DNA of 64,000 nt from Pratylenchus scribneri. Its lineage: Eukaryota; Nematoda; Chromadorea; Rhabditida; Pratylenchidae. Shown here one piece after another: positions 26,501 through 40,001 of the stretch. Numbering within the stretch: position 1 is the stretch's first letter; each line of letters starts with the position of its first letter. The notes under the pieces were generated by a model that saw only the letters and a list, made by a program, of their open reading frames with translations, had not been told where the DNA came from and searched no databases. A program made the translations under genes and the position numbers. The stretch spans positions 1,799,501 through 1,863,500 of the forward strand of contig JAQSEB010000022.1 in NCBI GenBank assembly GCA_030063045.1, given 5' to 3'.

Positions 26501-27263
26501 TCATTTCCTCTTCAAGCCCTGAGGCATCCATCACATCAAACTGTCACATTTCAGTGATGCACTTTACAGTTACAGTACTTACAGAGCCAGCGATTTTGAC
26601 TATTCGTATCTCAACAAAGAAGAAACCGTTTAATGCAATCTTTGGTATCATTCGATAGAGCTATTCGAGTTCTATTAAGATACGGGGATAACCTTCTTAA
26701 ATTCTAATAAAGGAAAATGACTTATCACTTTACATCTTTAAATCAATAAAATTTGATTATAGTTTTATTCACTATTAAATAGAGCTCGAATAACTCTATT
26801 CAAGATACTAAAATTGCTTCAAAAAGTTTCTTCTTTGCTGAGTTTTGACTCGTCAAAATCGTGGCTTCGTGGCGCTGAAACTTTAACCACCGCCATCACA
26901 TCCCCTTCCTTGAGGAATTTTAGACAGAAATTAATTCAAATTTCAACTAATTTACATATTAAATAATAATTAATTCTTATAATATATGTTTCTTTAAAGA
27001 TTTGGAGAGGCACGCACTTGCCAAGCACAGGAAACGCGAGTTTGGAAAAAGCGAAATGGCAATTGGTTTTGCATTCATACACACCGTTCAGGAGGTAGAT
27101 TCTCCCTATAAAATGGGGCAATCCTAAATAATATTCACCCAAACACAGTTTAGGCGCTGAATTGACAACCGGTGTTTTCGCAGGACCCTCCGGTGCCGGG
27201 AATATGCCCCCATCATCTCTTCTCCCAAGTCCGGCTTATCCACCACACCAGGCTTTCCATTGA
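17511..27263 (+). CDS. unc-43: Calcium/calmodulin-dependent protein kinase II (UNC-43)
   Basis: Twenty-four exons join in phase for a hub-containing form of about 623 aa: 17511-17594, 17723-17817, 17865-17915, 17966-18009, 18051-18110, 18157-18211, 18259-18283, 18333-18373, 18418-18542, 18878-18923, 18976-19064, 19110-19221, 20282-20387, 20447-20530, 21765-21807, 21850-21963, 22785-23009, 25886-25961, 26006-26064, 26155-26190, 26240-26314, 26364-26415, 27000-27094, 27184-27263. Kinase features: [10 protein letters not shown] (P loop), AAKII (Lys), [22 protein letters not shown]. The autophosphorylation site is [10 protein letters not shown] and the calmodulin-binding segment [17 protein letters not shown]. 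The association domain follows ([18 protein letters not shown] ... [16 protein letters not shown] ... [13 protein letters not shown]). The serine/threonine kinase acts in neurons and muscle, assembling as a holoenzyme through the hub. The N-terminal Asn/Gln-rich 28 residues (exon 1) are extra compared with worm UNC-43, and this start is the weakest part. Exon 7 is only 25 nt. An alternative 3' part is listed separately. Confidence 0.95.
18572..18802. mobile_element. MITE family A, copy in CaMKII intron
   Basis: ATACCGCATATACTCTTTTA at the left and GGGGAATTAAAAGAGTATTT, then ACGGTAT, at the right are inverted. Internal words (AAAAATTGGGAAAATT, TAGGGAACAAAGAAAAT) match the copy at 14.3 kb. It lies wholly within the intron between exons 18418-18542 and 18878-18923. 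Confidence 0.75.
19278..20065. repeat. Minisatellite in CaMKII intron, about 26-29 bp units
   Basis: About 28 tandem copies of GTGAAACACAAAATGTTTTT followed by AGCTAATAA, with variants lacking GT, variants ending in AAGATTAAT, and slightly different lengths. It fills most of the intron 19222-20281. The GAAACACAAAATG core is the reverse complement of the core of the arrays at 10.6 and 51.4 kb. The small insertions and deletions between units indicate ongoing slippage or unequal exchange. Confidence 0.9.
20813..21271 (+). CDS. unc-43: Alternative CaMKII 3' exon encoding a hub-less C terminus
   Basis: This exon has a normal acceptor (CCTTCTAG) and joins exon 20447-20530 in phase 0, exactly like the GAILTTM exon at 21765. 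It replaces the calmodulin-binding continuation [12 protein letters not shown] by [18 protein letters not shown], then runs through Pro/Ser/Asn-rich sequence to a TAA at 21269-21271. A GT within AATGAG/GTGTTT at 21239 is a possible internal donor. The resulting protein, about 491 aa, would keep the kinase and regulatory segment but lack the association domain. Worm CaMKII is known to have several isoforms; whether this one is expressed is inference. Confidence 0.6.
   Translation, partial: AVISAVTMVNRMSSAFRLTPQGSRSTPPPPQTTNDGQNDDCGQTSSSNIEDSSHTNQPSTSSQNLFAQTFGSNDLAATMAVADGIANGIVGNETEMAKEERMDCLPNRTTKSTVKFQPPILPKTTTTIQMAPIKMEMDNNNEVFWMEMPNIY
23250..23580. mobile_element. Palindromic MITE family B, copy 1 (CaMKII intron)
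   Basis: The left arm has GACTTTGACGAGTCA, CAGCAAAGAAGAACCCGTTT and TAGATAGAGCTATTCGAACT. The right arm is its inverted version, with GAGCTCTATCC-like and AAACAGTTTCTTCTTTGCTC words ending near 23557. Both arms are over 100 bp, so the element is close to one long hairpin. Confidence 0.7.
25087..25209 (+). CDS. unc-43: Possible CaMKII cassette exon in the linker
   Basis: A 123-nt open block sits between exons 22785-23009 and 25886-25961, with an acceptor-like ATGCTAAAAG and a good donor (AAGT/GTAAGC). It starts and ends in phase 1, so inclusion adds 41 residues (starting [20 protein letters not shown]) without shifting the frame. CaMKII linkers are known to vary by cassette exons in many animals. 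The acceptor lacks the usual pyrimidines, which is the main doubt. Confidence 0.4.
26560..26900. mobile_element. Palindromic MITE family B, copy 2 (CaMKII intron)
   Basis: The same arms as copy 1 occur: CAACAAAGAAGAAACCGTTT and CGATAGAGCTATTCGAGTTC on the left, GAGCTCGAATAACTCTATTC and AAGTTTCTTCTTTGCTGAGT on the right, then TTTTGACTCGTCAAAATCG. It lies in the intron between exons 26364-26415 and 27000-27094. Confidence 0.7.
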
Positions 27264-28088
27264 TCCACCACGAAACACATTTTAATATTATTCAATTTCA
27301 ATTCATAATCCCATTGTCCCTTTCTTTCCTTTTTTTTCATTATCTTCCCATCATTTTCTTTTTGGATTTTCAAAACAAAACAAACTATTTAAACCATCTT
27401 TTTCTGGTCAAAATATTCTCTTTCTCTTATGAACTGGTGATTTCCCCCTTCATTTCCTTTTTCCCATTTTTCTAAACGCTAGAATATTTAGAACATTTTG
27501 CGCATTTGAATTCAAATAATTCATACTCCAAAATGTAAGATGGATTCACTTTTCCATGCAAATTTACAATCACCAGAGGCAAAACTATCAAAACAAATCC
27601 CTAATCCCAAGACCAAATTCTCGTTAATTTTGTTTTCTCATCAAATCCATTTTTAGGTGATATATCCACAAAAATGTATATTTTATTTACTTTCGCTTTA
27701 GATCTTTCTTTTCTTTTTATTTTCCTTCTTTTCTTTTTATTATTTTTTGCCAAATTTCTATTGCCACTCGCAGAGATTGGTCAAGAAAACCAAAACAAAA
27801 CAAATTTTCCATTACCAATTCTGCACTGCTTCCCAACAAAAAAAAAAATCATTTCAGAATTACTCTATTATTTTGTGGGAAGAATGTTTTAAAATCTTCA
27901 ATTATTGAAATCGTTAAGTATAAATTCTTTATTTTAAATTCATTTAATACTATTTTAATTAATTAATAATAATTAAAATTAAAAGATGATTGTTTATGGA
28001 AAAGAATTTTATCAAATTTAATAATATTTTCTAAAAGGCAGTTTTTGAATGAATGAATTATTGTTTCCAATTTGTTTCCGTTTGCATT
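27264..28088. other. Intergenic, 3' side of CaMKII
   Basis: T-rich sequence between two convergent genes. No conserved coding segment or repeat was recognised. It should contain both 3' UTRs. Confidence 0.5.
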
Positions 28089-28644
28089 TTAAATTCCTCG
28101 GCTAAGAACATTCGTGAAATTATAGGCACCAGAAATTGGATAATTTCGCATATTTTCATATCGATACCTGCATAATTATTTTAAATTGAATATTTTTCCC
28201 CAAAAAACTGACCATTCAGTGCGATATTTGGTCAAATGTGGATGGTATGAATAAGCCCAATGGTACGGATCATTCCGATATTCATACGGACCGGGTGGAC
28301 AATGGAAATGGAAATAATTGTACGGGTAATAAGATCGATAGGTCCAATGAGGGCGATAAATGTATTTGGAGACACGTGGACGAATAATTGGCACACGGGG
28401 CCATGTGATCGGATGGGCAATCAATTCACGGCGATATTCCGCAAAGTCCACAATTGAATATGTTCGCTAAATGGAATAAAATAATATGTTTGGATTATTC
28501 ACCAACCGGAACACATGGATAATTTCCAGCGGATGTTGAGACAATCCCACCCAATGATTGGGATCGAGTAATGGCATAGGATGGGTTCAACGTCTTTCCG
28601 GGCTCAATCTTCAATTGTGGATCCGTCCATCGATCCGGGTCCAT
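28089..28644 (-). CDS. Small Tyr/Pro/His-rich protein, unrecognised
   Basis: Three exons in phase (28644-28507, 28466-28213, 28167-28089), 156 aa, with canonical GT-AG introns of about 40-45 bp. The protein starts MDPDRWTDPQLKIEPGKTLN. It continues with DFAEYRRELIAHPITWPRVP and a remarkable aromatic-rich centre (YRPHWTYRSYYPYNYFHFHC, then DPYHWAYSYHPHLTKYRTEW), and ends with NVLSRGI. There is no signal peptide, transmembrane segment or known domain. The in-phase splicing and preserved composition argue that it is real. It is convergent with the CaMKII gene. I do not recognise a family. Confidence 0.7.
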
Positions 28645-29670
28645 AATTGTTTTTTTTTCTAGAATAGATTAGTGCATGGTCGGTTTCGGGTTGAGAAAAT
28701 CGATGCAATTTAAAACCGAAATTGGGAATTTTTGCCCAAAAACCGAATATAGGAGAAATGGAAACTGATTTCAAAAAGCCATTTTAAATTTGAGACGGTC
28801 TAAAAATCGACGATTATCTTCTCTATTTAATACCCTGAATTGAATTTGAGCACCCAAAAAGTGGTTGAAGAAAGGGAATTAATAAAGGAGCAATGTTGAA
28901 TTCCGAGAGGAATGGAAAAAATTGAAGAGTGAACGGAGAAATAGGTCCCGGCTCTGATTAAGCATTGAGGCTCGACCTGTGGAACAGCTGTTGTCTTTGC
29001 TTGCTTTTTTGCTGAAAAATTTTTTCCAGCCGAAATGAGTGGGCTGAATCAATATTAATGGCCATGGAAATGGCACATTTTGAATTGGATGATGAATTTG
29101 TCAAAATTAAATTAGAATTTTAAAAATTTTTGTCCAGCGTGGACTTTGCTGAATTTTAAAGTGTGACCTAGCCTACGAATCGGGCTGAAAATTTTTAAAA
29201 AATGAATATTTGGCACCAATTAATTTTATAAAAGTGAAAACAGTGCTCCCATGTTTATCGGCAAACCCTCAGAATGAGTAAAAAAACACAATAATATTTG
29301 TTAAGGAAATGGAAATATCCGGGGAAAATAGTCAAAAGAAAGAGGGAAATCAGCATCAATGAATCCAGGTAGATTTATGATTTTAATGAGATTGAATAGA
29401 ATTGAAGAGTGCACATTGAATTTGAATAAATGTAGTTGGAATGTATTAATATGGAATAAAGTGTGTTCTTCTTTTTTTTTGGAATTGTTGGGGGTTAATG
29501 ACCGATTCTTGCATACCAGTTCTTCTTTTCATGTTTTTTGGGGCTTTTTTGTTTGAAAAATGAGAGAGGGGGAATGAATGGCTCTATGAACATATTTTGG
29601 GATTTTTTGGAGGAAATTGGAGGGGAATTCGGTGCTTGCTTTCATCTTCGCTATTGGCCAAATCAAATTG
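28645..29670. other. Intergenic, no gene recognised
   Basis: AT-rich sequence between two minus-strand genes. Short open frames on both strands lack splice structure or domains. It probably holds the promoter of the Tyr-rich gene and the 3' UTR of the cab-1/NPDC1 homologue. Confidence 0.45.
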
Positions 29671-32600
29671 CTATTCCGGCTTCTCCAACTTCTTTTCGTC
29701 GCCGCCAACAAAATTTGGATTCTGAATTTCCACATCGCCGGTTGGGGCCAATCCTTTTCAAAATTAATAATTATTTACTTTGATTTTTCCTCAAGGCTAA
29801 TTACCTGGGCATTCGAAAACGCTGAAATTGTGCTCCAATTCATCCGTATCCTCCTCATTATCGCTCATTGTGTCGCTGACCACTGGCCCCGTTGTGCCCA
29901 AAATTTTTTGTTTTTGTTGTTGATAATGATGCAGTTGGGCTTTATAAGCTACAAAATAATAAAATAATATTAAATTTAATTTATTAGTAAAGGTTACTAT
30001 TTTTAGCCATCTTTTTTGCCACACATTTTTTACTTCTAATAAATCAGAAAACAGTTTCAAACTCTAAAAACCTCATACCAATTTGTAGATCTCATAGAGA
30101 TGCATTGAATGGTATATAAAATGCTAGACTTTGATCCAAAATTAAAGAGTTTAATACCAAAAATTGTAAAAATGCTTTAAACGGTTTAACTCTCTCAATT
30201 TATATTTAAACTAAAAATATACCTATATGTCAAAAGACGTGTCTAAAACCGGTTTCTGATTTATTAAAAGTCAAAAACTATCTTGGCGGCAAAAAAGTAT
30301 TTTTGACGGCAATAAATAATTATCGAAAAAAGGGAAAGTACCCAATGTATCATCGCCGGTAGCTTGGCCGAATGCTTGTTGGCAATTTTTCTTAAATTTA
30401 TCCTTTCCTGGGCCAGAAGGCGAGTAACGGGTGAACTCATTGAAGGGATCATCCACTCGGGCAGTTCGGACACTGAATTAAATTGGTAAATAAAATCAAT
30501 AATTAATATGCTTCATTTACTGATTGTAATAATAAACGCCGCCAATTGTGCCGGCCACAACGCCAACACAGCAAATTGTCAAATAAGCTATTAAATAAAT
30601 GAATAAAATTAGTAAATTTTAAAGCAAATTTATTAGATTACCGACGAAGAGCAAATTGCCGGAGGTGGCGAACAATCTGAAGGGTCCTTGGCCATTATGT
30701 TGCCTTCCATATGTCTCATCATTTGGCACACTATTTAAGGGGGAATTATTTTCAAAATATGGTAAATACTAAATATACCGTTTTTCCATCCATTCAATGT
30801 TTTTCAGCCGATTATTATTTCCGGGTTCGACAAATTCCACGAATTCACTTTGACCCTTCTTCACGGCCTCCATTTTTTTGCCATTTCCATTTTCGGTAAC
30901 CACATCCGGCTGCTCCGGATCGCCCAATGAAAACTGAAAATGAATTGAAAATAATTTGAAAAATTGCAAAAATATTTAAAATAATTTGCCTCTTTCAAAT
31001 ATTTTTGAATGGCATTTGTGGCCATTTCTTGCTCATCCAATGCCCTTTCCAATTTATTTAACCAAACTTTTTTATGCTCTTTTCCGTCCTCTTCCGATTC
31101 TCCACTGGCCCCTTGGTACAGTAAATCTTCCAAATTCCTTTCGCCTTTATCAAAACGTGCCCTCAGGGTTTCTCGGATGTATTCCCTCATTTCGGCTTCT
31201 TTTTTAACCTCTTTTTCCTTTTCCACCACTACCAATGCCTTTTGGGCTGTTTGGCACAATTTCCTGTATATTTTATATTGTTCCGCCAATTTTTTTGCCC
31301 AATCTTTGCTATGCCCTTTTGAATTCAACAAATCACTTAAATCACTTCCTTCCTCCACAAATGCTTCCCATAATTGTTCAAAACGGTCATCATTTTCGCT
31401 TTTTTTACTGATCAATTCTTTTAATTTTTTCCCCTTATTCAAAAGTATTTCGACTCGGCGGCGAAAATGTGGTAAAGTTGATTTGTTTGTTGGCATTCTT
31501 TTGGAAGACTAATTAATTACTAATATGATTTTAAGTGGCAAAAAATATTTACATCATTTCCATCCTCTTCGCTCATTTGGCGCAGCGCAGTGCCCAAACG
31601 TTCCAATTCGGCCAATTCTTCGGCATTTCGGTTGCGTTGATGCGGTTCCTCCGGATTCAAAACAGCTAAATTGACAAATTTATTTGGCTAATTTCATTCA
31701 TTTATCCCTTACGTTCATCATCATTTGGAACATCCATTGGCTGTGTCTGTCCACTATTGGCCCGAAGTTGTTCAACAATGCTGGCTAATCGCTGGCGTTG
31801 ACGTTCCTGTTCAATAGCTGGTGATGATTCTGTCCGATATCTGTGAATTCGAGGGCAAATTATTCAACACTTTACACTTTTAAAATTAGATACTTTTTGG
31901 TTATCCGGGTGCACATTTTTTTTTGGTTTACTGGGGAACATAAGATGACTCCAATGGTTCATCCGGTATAGATTAGGGTCATTCAGGGATAAGGTATCAT
32001 CTCAGGTATACGTAACCCTAATTGTAATAATCCATAAGGGGGATCCTCCATTTCAAAATTCAAAACCATCTACACCGAGAACACCGAAAAATATCAAAAA
32101 TTATTTACAAATTTGGATCTTGATATTCAGTGTCAAAATATTCCTGCGATTGGGCATCCGTCGTGGATTGTTGCGGCACAGACTGATGTGGTTGCTGTAC
32201 ATTGTTTTGGGTAAAGTAGGAGCCGCCTTCTGAAATCCACCAAAATTTATTAAGTATTAATTTTATATATTTTTTAAAAATTTAATCCCCCCGCCAAAGT
32301 TCATTTTATCAGCTAGATTGGCAAAGGTCATTTGGCTGAAATGATTTGGCTTTATTTGTTTAGCTTTTCATTTTCAACAAGTTCAAAGAGAGTTGAAAAA
32401 GAAAAATGCGCTAATTCACAATTGAATCAATTTAATAATTTTTGACATATAATATTTACTATTACCTTATAACCTCTTTTAATTCCCCATGTGAAATTAT
32501 AGCTGATTTTGTAGAGCTTAATAGAACTAATAAAAATATTCATCTTGCCAGGAATTATATCAGGGTGGGGAGTTATTTAGAGAGTGGGGAATTAAAAGAG

Positions 32601-32739
32601 GTTATACGGTAACTGATATATTTGTACATTATCATCGTTTCCTACCGGAATAGAGTCTATTTGCCAAAATGTGGTTTGCATTGATCAATGCCACCAAAAT
32701 TAGGATGTACGGCATATTTATCCATTTTGTTTTGCCCAT
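29671..32739 (-). CDS. cab-1: CAB-1/NPDC1 homologue, type I membrane protein
   Basis: Eleven exons in phase, 547 aa: 32739-32646, 32229-32109, 31840-31713, 31665-31553, 31508-30990, 30933-30779, 30730-30642, 30587-30521, 30472-30342, 29948-29805, 29753-29671. The protein opens with a signal peptide (YILILVALINANHILA). A Gln/Glu-rich, largely helical extracellular part has long charged coiled-coil-like runs. One transmembrane segment lies near residues 407-428 (YLTICCVGVVAGTIGGVYYY). The cytosolic tail carries FTRYSPSGPG, AQLHHYQQQKQKIL and ECPGLAPTGDVEIQNPNF. This tail, especially ECPGLAPTG, matches the conserved C terminus of NPDC1 and worm CAB-1, a protein reported to bind the Rab3 GEF AEX-3 and to act in neurons. 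The intron after exon 31508-30990 has a GC donor (GAGAG/GCAAAT on the sense strand). A family A MITE lies in intron 1. Confidence 0.8.
32462..32612. mobile_element. MITE family A, copy in cab-1 intron 1
   Basis: TTACCTTATAACCTCTTTTA at the left and GGGGAATTAAAAGAGGTTAT, then ACGGTAA, at the right are near-perfect inverted ends of about 27 bp. The internal word AGCTGATTTTGTAGAGCTTA is shared with the copy at 14.3 kb. This is the shortest and best-preserved copy. Confidence 0.8.
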
Positions 32740-35700
32740 TTTTCCACCATTGGCAGATGACGTCATTTAAATGCAAAAAAACAGTGAATTAAATTGTGGT
32801 TTCGGCGCCTTTGGCTGCAAAAGAAATAACCGTTAGGAATTAATGGCGGATAATAAAATGCCGTGGAAGGGGGGGGGGGGGGATTGTGAACAGGCTCAGA
32901 GGGGGTTTAACATTAACAAAGCGCCAGCGCCTGTGCCACCAAAGCAGGGGGGAATTGATGTGGAATGGAAGAGGCTGGTGGGAATTTGGTGGAGTCGAGA
33001 AGAGCAGGGCACTGGCAAACTGATGAGAAAAAGCCAGAGGTATATGGAGGGAAGACGGCAAAGCGGCCAAAATGGGCTTGGCACAAAGAAGAATTGATTG
33101 CCGCCAGCCGCTGCTTGTTAGAGCCAAATACGAGGGAATGCCGTAGGCGAGCGCCGAGAAAATTCGCTGTTGAGTGAGGCAAAAGGCTTCAGAAAATGGA
33201 TGGCTGGTTGGTTGGGCTTGTCAGCTCTGCGTGAAAAAATTGCGGCGGCACACGGACGGCGGAAACAAGCTGACTTCTCTGGGCCCTCTCTTCCGCGCGA
33301 ATAGCCTTTTCGATGTTCAAAGGAGGCGGCACACTTCCCTTTTCCCTTTGTATCTAGAAAAATTGGCATGTTTAGGCTGTGTTTGTGTGACAATGTTGGC
33401 CAGATGCATTTTTGGCCAATGTAGGAATTCTGTTTCTCTAATTCACTCACCCAAGTTTTTGGACAAGCTTTTTGGACCCCTGGCAGTGTTACTGAAAAAA
33501 TAGCCTGATGAGGCCATTCCCAAGAAAAACCATGGACCAACCAACCGGTGGCCTATTGAATTTCCAAAGTTGCCGTGGCACGAAATATAAGAATGGGCCA
33601 ATGGATAGAAAGATGCCTCTGTTCTCTAGTCTCACAGTCGTCGTCAGAATGCTCTGACGGAGTAGTCCCGTGGATTGTAGAAAACTGAGTTAATTTGGCC
33701 CTAAAAGGGACCGTCCAATGGCAAAATGGTCTCTTTTCCTTTGACTGGCTGAAAATTGAGAATTCCTTCTAATAATTTATTCTCAATCAATTAATTAACT
33801 TCACAATGAAGAGCCTAAAATTGTAGAAAAAAGTAGGATAGGCAAACGAATATTTGAATTATTGAATGCATAGAAATTTGGAACATGTAAATTTGAATTA
33901 ATAAGGAAAAGGGAAAATGCACGATGGCACTAATTTATTGAATCCATTGTATTTTGAGATATGTAAGGTACATAATATGTACTCCGAAAATGTGAATTTG
34001 GATTAACAATATTAAAGCATGCAAAAGTGTGAATATTTTATTAGAATTAAAAAGAATGAACGAATAAAAGGGGAAAGGAAGAGCATGGAAGGAGGAAATC
34101 ATTCCAGCCGGATGGAATTTTTTTGTTGATGAAATAGCATTCGGGAATGGGAGAAGGATTGTTGGTGGAAGGAGCAATCGGTTGGCCGTAGTCAGCCAGC
34201 TTGCATTTACGCACGCAGCACTGTCCCCGGGAATTGAAGGTTTGTCCAACTGTGGCCGATAAAAAATTGAATGATTTGGAGGAGAATTGGACAAGAATGA
34301 AAAGAAAGAGCAAGTATCTCGTGGGAGGATTCAAAAAACCATTTGGTTTTGCGTCAATTCCCAAAAATATTCAAAGAAAATGCTGATAATGGGACCATGG
34401 ACCATCATAATTTATGCAGCCAAACAAACAAATTAAATGCTTTTATTGGGTTTAATATTGAGGTGCTAATTCCATATTTAAATTATATGGAATTGTGTCT
34501 GGAATTTGTAAATCAAAATAATTGTGCTTTGAATTTTGAATTCATTCATTAATTCATTTGCAAAAATGATGTATGATCATTCGAAAATACAAAAAGATTT
34601 AATTGAAAAGACAGAAAAATATAATTTTATTAAGAAAAAAAAAAGAATATTTTCTAAATTCAACCAATTAATTCATTTGATGCAAAATGCATTTAAGATT
34701 GAACCTTTCACTTGAAAAAATATAAAACTATCCATCATCTTGGTAAGCTATGTGAAATCATCGACAAGAAATTCAGGCACTTATTAATAACGTATCAAGT
34801 ATCAACGATAAAAAAGGAAGATTTATGTCCTCCCTCCTCCTCAATTGATAAGTCATACTATAACAAGAGAAAAGAGTATGGTATTCCCACTTTCTCCTTA
34901 ATAGCTGCAAAGTGATTGATGCCGCAGGCTGAATTATAAATTCTAGCGAAAAGAGAAATCTCTTCATTTCTATTTAATTGATAAGTGATATCCATTAATA
35001 CTGTATTTATTGGTAAAGGGAATCCGTATACACTAAACGGATAGAGGTATAGGTATATATCTCTATAATAATTATTTTAATTTCGACGAATTGGTTTTAT
35101 AAGGTTGAAAACATGTACATTAAAACAAAAATATTCCATTCTTTTTTCAAGCGAAAAGAGTAAAACATTTCGATGAAAAAAAGAGGAATTAACCTTGAAA
35201 GTCACTAGAAACATTCAACTAATATGTTTTAAAAACTCGAATTGTACATTTTATTAACTCAATATTAATGTTTAGGTTTAGGGTTTAGCTAACAAGGAGA
35301 ATTTATTCCAATTCCAAGTAGGTTTTTGGCAAAGTGTCGTCAATGTTCCTCTCAAACCATCAGTTGGAAGAGATGAAGAATTTAGGAAGAATAGATGAGA
35401 AGACATCGGCGAGAAAATTGCTTTTTTCTTCTTTCCAGCAACTTCTTCTTCGCTCTGAATAGTTGGGTGAATGAAGAAAGGACTATAGGATGGAAAAGCG
35501 GGCCGAATCGATTTTGGGCAGTTGCAAATATTATATTTGTGAGGGCGCTATATTGTGTTGGTGTGGTGGCTCTCTAGGACTCTGTCCTCTTCCGTTCTAC
35601 TTTACCGCCCTATGAAGTCGATTTTCGTATGGATTTTGATGGGCCAAAAAATTGGCCAAAAGTCCGTTTGTCATCTGTTAATTCGGCAATAGTGTTATTG

Positions 35701-35844
35701 GATACTCTTTATTCTTCGGCATAAAATACAAACTAATAATAATAATTTTGACATCCACTCCCTCCTAATTCATCCATCCATTCGCGCTACCATTTTCCCA
35801 AAAATTTATGTATATAAATTGAACAGTAAAATGAAATATTGAAA
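32740..35844. other. Intergenic between divergent cab-1 and SRPK genes
   Basis: Contains a 14-base G run (32869-32882). GC-richer sequence at 32.9-33.5 kb has overlapping open frames on both strands that look non-coding, and AT-rich sequence lies beyond 34.4 kb. A candidate secreted-peptide exon at 34047-34364 is listed separately. Nothing else was recognised. Confidence 0.45.
34047..34364 (-). CDS. Candidate small secreted cysteine-containing protein
   Basis: An open frame of about 105 codons holds a hydrophobic leader (YLLFLFILVQFSSKSFNFLS), then GQCCVRKCKLADYGQPI and further single cysteines. The frame has no ATG at its upstream end and no clear acceptor there, so an upstream exon would be needed. 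It could be a short neuropeptide- or toxin-like precursor, or a chance frame. No family is recognised. Confidence 0.2.
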   Translation of the reverse strand: MGIDAKPNGFLNPPTRYLLFLFILVQFSSKSFNFLSATVGQTFNSRGQCCVRKCKLADYGQPIAPSTNNPSPIPECYFINKKIPSGWNDFLLPCSSFPLLFVHSF

Positions 35845-39659
<3,815 letters not shown>

Positions 39660-40001
39660 ATTTTAAAATGAATGAAAGATGGGCGGGCCTGAGGCATACC
39701 AATGAAGAAATTTTAAAATTTTGATTTTTTTAATTACTAATTTTCTTTTTTATTTTCTCACTATTCTATTTTACTCTGTTTTATTTGCATATATGTATTT
39801 GATTCATTTGTAGAATAACAAACACAAAATAAAATGTAACAATTTCATGGTAAATAATTATATTTTTATTTTAATTTCCACAATTGATTTAAAATTTCGT
39901 TGACATTTATTTTCCGAAAAATTTATTGATTAGGAAAAATTAAAAATTCACAGTTTATTACACAAATCTGAATTTATTTAATAAAATTGCAGGGAGGGAA
40001 G

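Noticed and set aside
32843..33540. ORFs of 70-140 codons in the cab-1/SRPK intergenic region
   Set aside because: They overlap on both strands in GC-richer sequence beside a G homopolymer, lack domains and splice context, and have no leader or conserved motif.
35270..35292. Interstitial telomere-like word TTTAGGTTTAGGGTTTAG
   Set aside because: Only about three imperfect units, not the nematode TTAGGC repeat, and common by chance in AT-rich DNA.
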